Shown here: positions 6,956-8,850 of the stretch, piece after piece
Numbering within the stretch: position 1 is the stretch's first letter
How the letters are laid out: every line of letters begins with the position of its first letter
DNA from: an uncultured Muribaculaceae bacterium
GTDB lineage: Bacteria > Bacteroidota > Bacteroidia > Bacteroidales > Muribaculaceae
Assembly: GCA_910579605.1 (NCBI GenBank)
Contig: CAJTUG010000057.1
Coordinates: forward strand, 1 to 8,850
DNA length: 8,850 nucleotides
Direction: 5' to 3'
Notes under the pieces: generated by a model
Told to the model about the DNA's origin: nothing
The model's database searches: none
The model's input: only the letters and a program-made list of their open reading frames with translations
Translations under genes and position numbers: made by a program

Positions 6956-7411
6956 ATGAAAGCTCTCAAAAAAACAATACTCGCTTTGGCTGCTGTTTCT
7001 GCCGCCTCTGCATTTGCACAAGAAGCACCACGATCTGCATATTTCTTGGATGGATATTCGTTCCGTCATGAACTAAACCCTGCTTTCAGCGGCGAACGCA
7101 ACTATGTATCTATTCCTGCTTTGGGCAATATGAACATCGGTTTGTTTTCTAATGTAGGTGTTAATACATTTCTTTTTCCAATTGACAATAATCAGTACAA
7201 GCTCACAACGTTTATGAGCCCAACTGTGAGTGCCGACGAGTTTTTGGGTAAGCTCAAAAGTTTCAACCATATTAATACATCGAACACTGTTACTATTCTC
7301 TCGGCAGGTTTTAAAGCGTTTAAAGGCTATAATACCATTTCTATAGGAGCTCGTGTAGAAGCCGGAATCGGTTTGCCAAAGGATCTTTTCTCATTTATGA
7401 AATTGGGCTAG
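6956..7411 (+). CDS. N-terminal part of the interrupted DUF5723-like barrel
   Basis: This 151-aa segment would be made if the TAG acts as a stop. Residues 1-21 are a Sec signal peptide (MKALKK, then a hydrophobic Ala-rich core, cleavage near AFA|QEAP). The mature start has YFLDGYSFRHELNPAFSGERNYVSIP (residues 29-54). Its NPAF block resembles the NPAxxG motif near the start of PorP/SprF and related Bacteroidota barrels. Several amphipathic strands follow (IGLFSNVGVNTFLFP, NTISIGARVEAGIGLP). It would be too short to close a barrel alone, and would probably be degraded in the periplasm. Confidence 0.6.
   Translation: MKALKKTILALAAVSAASAFAQEAPRSAYFLDGYSFRHELNPAFSGERNYVSIPALGNMNIGLFSNVGVNTFLFPIDNNQYKLTTFMSPTVSADEFLGKLKSFNHINTSNTVTILSAGFKAFKGYNTISIGARVEAGIGLPKDLFSFMKLG
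7409..7411 (+). other. in-frame amber codon splitting the barrel gene
   Basis: TAG lies at codon 152 of the frame opened at 6956, followed by ACA GGG ATG in the same frame. No other stop occurs before 8384. The base after TAG is A. No downstream stem-loop, SECIS-like or PYLIS-like element was recognised by eye. Confidence 0.9.
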
Positions 7412-7417
7412 ACAGGG

Positions 7418-8386
7418 ATGGATACTCACTATAATTTCAGCGATATTCGCTTAGATGCGAATGCAATGGCTGAAATCGCGTTGGGCCACTCCCATAAAAT
7501 TACCGATAAATTGCAAGTTGGAGCAAAGTTTAAAGTGCTTCTTGGAGTGGCAAATGCAACTGCATCTATAGATAATATGGATGTTCGCATGACCGAGAAT
7601 GAATGGACTATCAATGCAAAAGGCTCTATGAAGATGGCTGCAGGAAAAGGTCTTTATTTGCCCACCAAGGCCGAGGCAGGAGCCTCTTATGACAAGCCGT
7701 CGGAAGCCGACCTTATTGAATGGGGAGACTTGGAGTATAATTCATTTGGCTTGAGCGGGTTTGGTTTAGGTGTAGATTTGGGTGCAACATACCAGCTTCT
7801 TCCAGATCTTCAGCTATCTGCTGCCCTGAATGATCTTGGTTTTGTGAATTGGAATCATGCGGTTACTGGAGCTACATCGGAAACATCTTGGAAATTCCAA
7901 GGTTTTCAGAATATAGCTGTAGACAGCGATGCACCTAACTATGAGGAGAACAAGCTTGATGAGCAATTAGACCGTTTGTGGGATGATTTGCAGGATGTTG
8001 TAAATTTCCATCGCGAATCTCAAGACGGTTCCTACACTCGTGCCCTCCACGCAACCCTACACTTGGGCGCTGAATACAAAATGCCGTTCTACAAAAATCT
8101 TACCGGTGCATTCCTTTTCTCTTCGCATTTCGCTGGGGTTTCTTCATGGACAGAAGGGCGTTTCTATGCTAATGTGAAACCGACCAAGTGGTTTGACGCA
8201 ACAATCAACTATGGGGCTTCTACATATGGTTCTTCTTTTGGTTGGATGATTAATTTCCATCCCAAAGGCTTTAATTTCTTTATCGGAAGCGATCATCAAT
8301 TCTTTAAAGTGACTCCCCAATATGTTCCTGTTGGTAAAGCAACGGCAAACATCAATTTCGGTTTTAACGTGACTTTTGGTTCTTAA
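7418..8386 (+). CDS. C-terminal part of the interrupted DUF5723-like barrel
   Basis: The segment after the TAG has 322 aa if translation restarts at ATG 7418, six bases past the stop. It has no signal peptide, so a restarted product could not reach the outer membrane. The sequence is a run of amphipathic strands (AEIALGHSHKITDKLQVGAKFKVLLG, LGVDLGATYQLLPDLQLSAALNDLGFVNW) with a charged insert near residues 175-205 (NYEENKLDEQLDRLWDDLQDVVNFHRESQ), probably an extracellular or plug loop. The end, ATANINFGFNVTFGS, is a barrel-closing strand. No other lesion is seen, so the interruption is recent or artefactual, or the stop is bypassed. Confidence 0.6.
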   Translation: MDTHYNFSDIRLDANAMAEIALGHSHKITDKLQVGAKFKVLLGVANATASIDNMDVRMTENEWTINAKGSMKMAAGKGLYLPTKAEAGASYDKPSEADLIEWGDLEYNSFGLSGFGLGVDLGATYQLLPDLQLSAALNDLGFVNWNHAVTGATSETSWKFQGFQNIAVDSDAPNYEENKLDEQLDRLWDDLQDVVNFHRESQDGSYTRALHATLHLGAEYKMPFYKNLTGAFLFSSHFAGVSSWTEGRFYANVKPTKWFDATINYGASTYGSSFGWMINFHPKGFNFFIGSDHQFFKVTPQYVPVGKATANINFGFNVTFGS

Positions 8387-8403
8387 CAATCAGAATCTAT
8401 ATT

Positions 8404-8440
8404 AAAAAACGGGTGATTCCATCGGAATCGCTCGTTTTTT
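8404..8440 (+). terminator. strong intrinsic terminator after the barrel operon
   Basis: AAAAAACGGGTGATTCC (8404-8420) pairs with GGAATCGCTCGTTTTTT (8424-8440), giving a 17-bp stem with two G-T wobbles and an ATC loop. The stem ends in six T on the plus strand and, symmetrically, in a T tract on the minus strand. It begins 17 bases after the TAA at 8386 and could act in both directions, also ending transcripts from the minus-strand gene at the right edge. Confidence 0.9.
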
Positions 8441-8492
8441 ATGTGTAGTTATATATTGCTTTAGGCCCCTGAAAATATAAGATATGCTTAGG

Positions 8493-8511
8493 TATATTCC
8501 TATGGAATATA
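8493..8511. repeat. small perfect inverted repeat in AT-rich spacer
   Basis: TATATTCC (8493-8500) and GGAATATA (8504-8511) form a perfect 8-bp inverted repeat around TAT. It lies 17 bases past the stop of the minus-strand partial gene, but no T tract follows in either direction. It could be a weak hairpin or a protein-binding site, or chance in AT-rich DNA. A 10-base direct repeat ATATATTGCT occurs nearby at 8451-8460 and 8507-8516. Confidence 0.35.
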
Positions 8512-8528
8512 TTGCTGTCCGATAAAAC

Positions 8529-8850
8529 TCAATAATTTTTTTGAGAATCCAAATTCATAGATGATTTATTCACGGCTCTTATCACTATCGTAAAAGTTGA
8601 TGTTTTCTTCTGCTTCACATTACGTTTCAATGGAATAGGAGATAAGCGTACTACAGATGCAGAATTAAATAGGAAATAGAATCCATTAAAAGCGGAACTT
8701 GGCATAATTTTAAAATCACATTTTATTTTATTCCCATTAAACACATCTTCAATACCAAATGGAGTGGAAATAGGAATATAGGATGGCTCCACCGTGGGTT
8801 CTGAAACGGGAATACCAGCTTCTACCATTGCTTTTTGAACTGCTGTGGTA
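8529..8850 (-). CDS. 3' part of an unrecognised gene, running off the right edge
   Basis: The minus-strand frame is open from the window edge to TGA at 8529-8531, giving 107 visible C-terminal residues. An internal ATG at 8828 would give 99 aa, but the frame continues upstream, so the true start is probably outside the window. The visible part opens with TTAVQKAMVEAGIPVSEP, has a Pro/Ile-rich segment (PSYIPISTPFGIEDVFNG), and ends with apparent beta strands (FNGFYFLFNSASVVRLSP, STFTIVIRAV) and a polar tail. There are no Cys-His clusters, membrane segments or known catalytic motifs. The base composition is visibly more AT-rich than the neighbouring genes, which could mean recent acquisition. 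I do not recognise the family. Confidence 0.5.
   Translation of the reverse strand, partial: TTAVQKAMVEAGIPVSEPTVEPSYIPISTPFGIEDVFNGNKIKCDFKIMPSSAFNGFYFLFNSASVVRLSPIPLKRNVKQKKTSTFTIVIRAVNKSSMNLDSQKNY

Larger units (their letters stand above)
6956..8386 (+). pseudogene. DUF5723-like outer-membrane beta-barrel gene interrupted by in-frame TAG
   Basis: A single frame of 477 codons runs from ATG 6956 to TAA 8384-8386, interrupted only by TAG at codon 152 (7409-7411). Both halves are clean coding sequence in the same frame and there is no frameshift. Together they make one DUF5723-like, PorP/FadL-style barrel protein of about 476 residues with a signal peptide. The local context reads KLG-TAG-TGMDTHYNF. 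From memory of related proteins a Gln (CAG) would fit this position, so one C-to-T change would explain it. The start is 4 bases after the lipoprotein stop, and a strong terminator follows the final TAA. Possible explanations are a recent nonsense mutation, an assembly or read error, or read-through. Wholesale TAG recoding is unlikely because the barrel gene at 2105 ends in tandem TAG TAG right after a normal barrel C-terminus. Confidence 0.75.

Noticed and set aside
7409..7411. Genome-wide TAG reassignment (for example to Gln)
   Set aside because: The gene at 2105-2746 ends in tandem TAG TAG immediately after a typical barrel C-terminus, 7 bases from the convergent murI stop, so TAG acts as a stop here. 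No suppressor tRNA is in the window.
5911..7657. Shared 18-base stretch (16 identical) and G-x-GLY-x-P motif in the lipoprotein (5911-5928) and the barrel (7640-7657)
   Set aside because: It is a short isolated match without flanking similarity and most likely chance.

Overview
The window looks like chromosomal DNA of a Bacteroidota bacterium of the order Bacteroidales. Four promoters fit the -33 TTTG / -7 TAnnTTTG pattern of that phylum. There are no strong Shine-Dalgarno sites, and the protein types (LytS/LytTR pair, OMP_b-brl-type barrel, a lipoprotein with an acidic stretch after its cysteine next to a DUF5723-type barrel) are typical of gut Bacteroidales. A family such as Muribaculaceae is possible, but this is inference only.

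Left edge (1-2000, minus strand): the 5' two thirds of a tRNA-Glu(CTC) with its own promoter, then a two-component system. The membrane histidine kinase of the LytS/YehU type (ATG at 1949) overlaps its LytTR response regulator by 4 bases (ATGA). The kinase promoter lies so close to the start codon that the mRNA should be nearly leaderless, and a 20-bp imperfect palindrome covers its -33 element. Divergent from the kinase is a small secreted outer-membrane beta-barrel protein (2105-2746).

Middle (2754-5190): two housekeeping genes on the minus strand, pgi (glucose-6-phosphate isomerase) followed by murI (glutamate racemase). A strong intrinsic terminator sits between them, almost touching the murI start, so murI expression probably depends on read-through or on a promoter inside pgi. 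The 186-bp region upstream of pgi holds two divergent consensus promoters.

Right half (5191-8440, plus strand): a two-gene operon with a 4-base gap. It encodes a 586-aa surface-type lipoprotein and a DUF5723-like outer-membrane barrel, and ends at a strong terminator. The barrel gene is one continuous reading frame broken by a single in-frame TAG at codon 152, with ATG three codons later. It is either a recent nonsense mutation or sequence error, or a case of read-through. This uncharacterised lipoprotein-barrel pair, and its amber codon, are the most interesting items in the window.

Right edge (8441-8850): an AT-rich spacer with a small inverted repeat, then the 3' part of an unrecognised minus-strand gene that runs off the window. 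No transposon, CRISPR array, phage or restriction system is visible.
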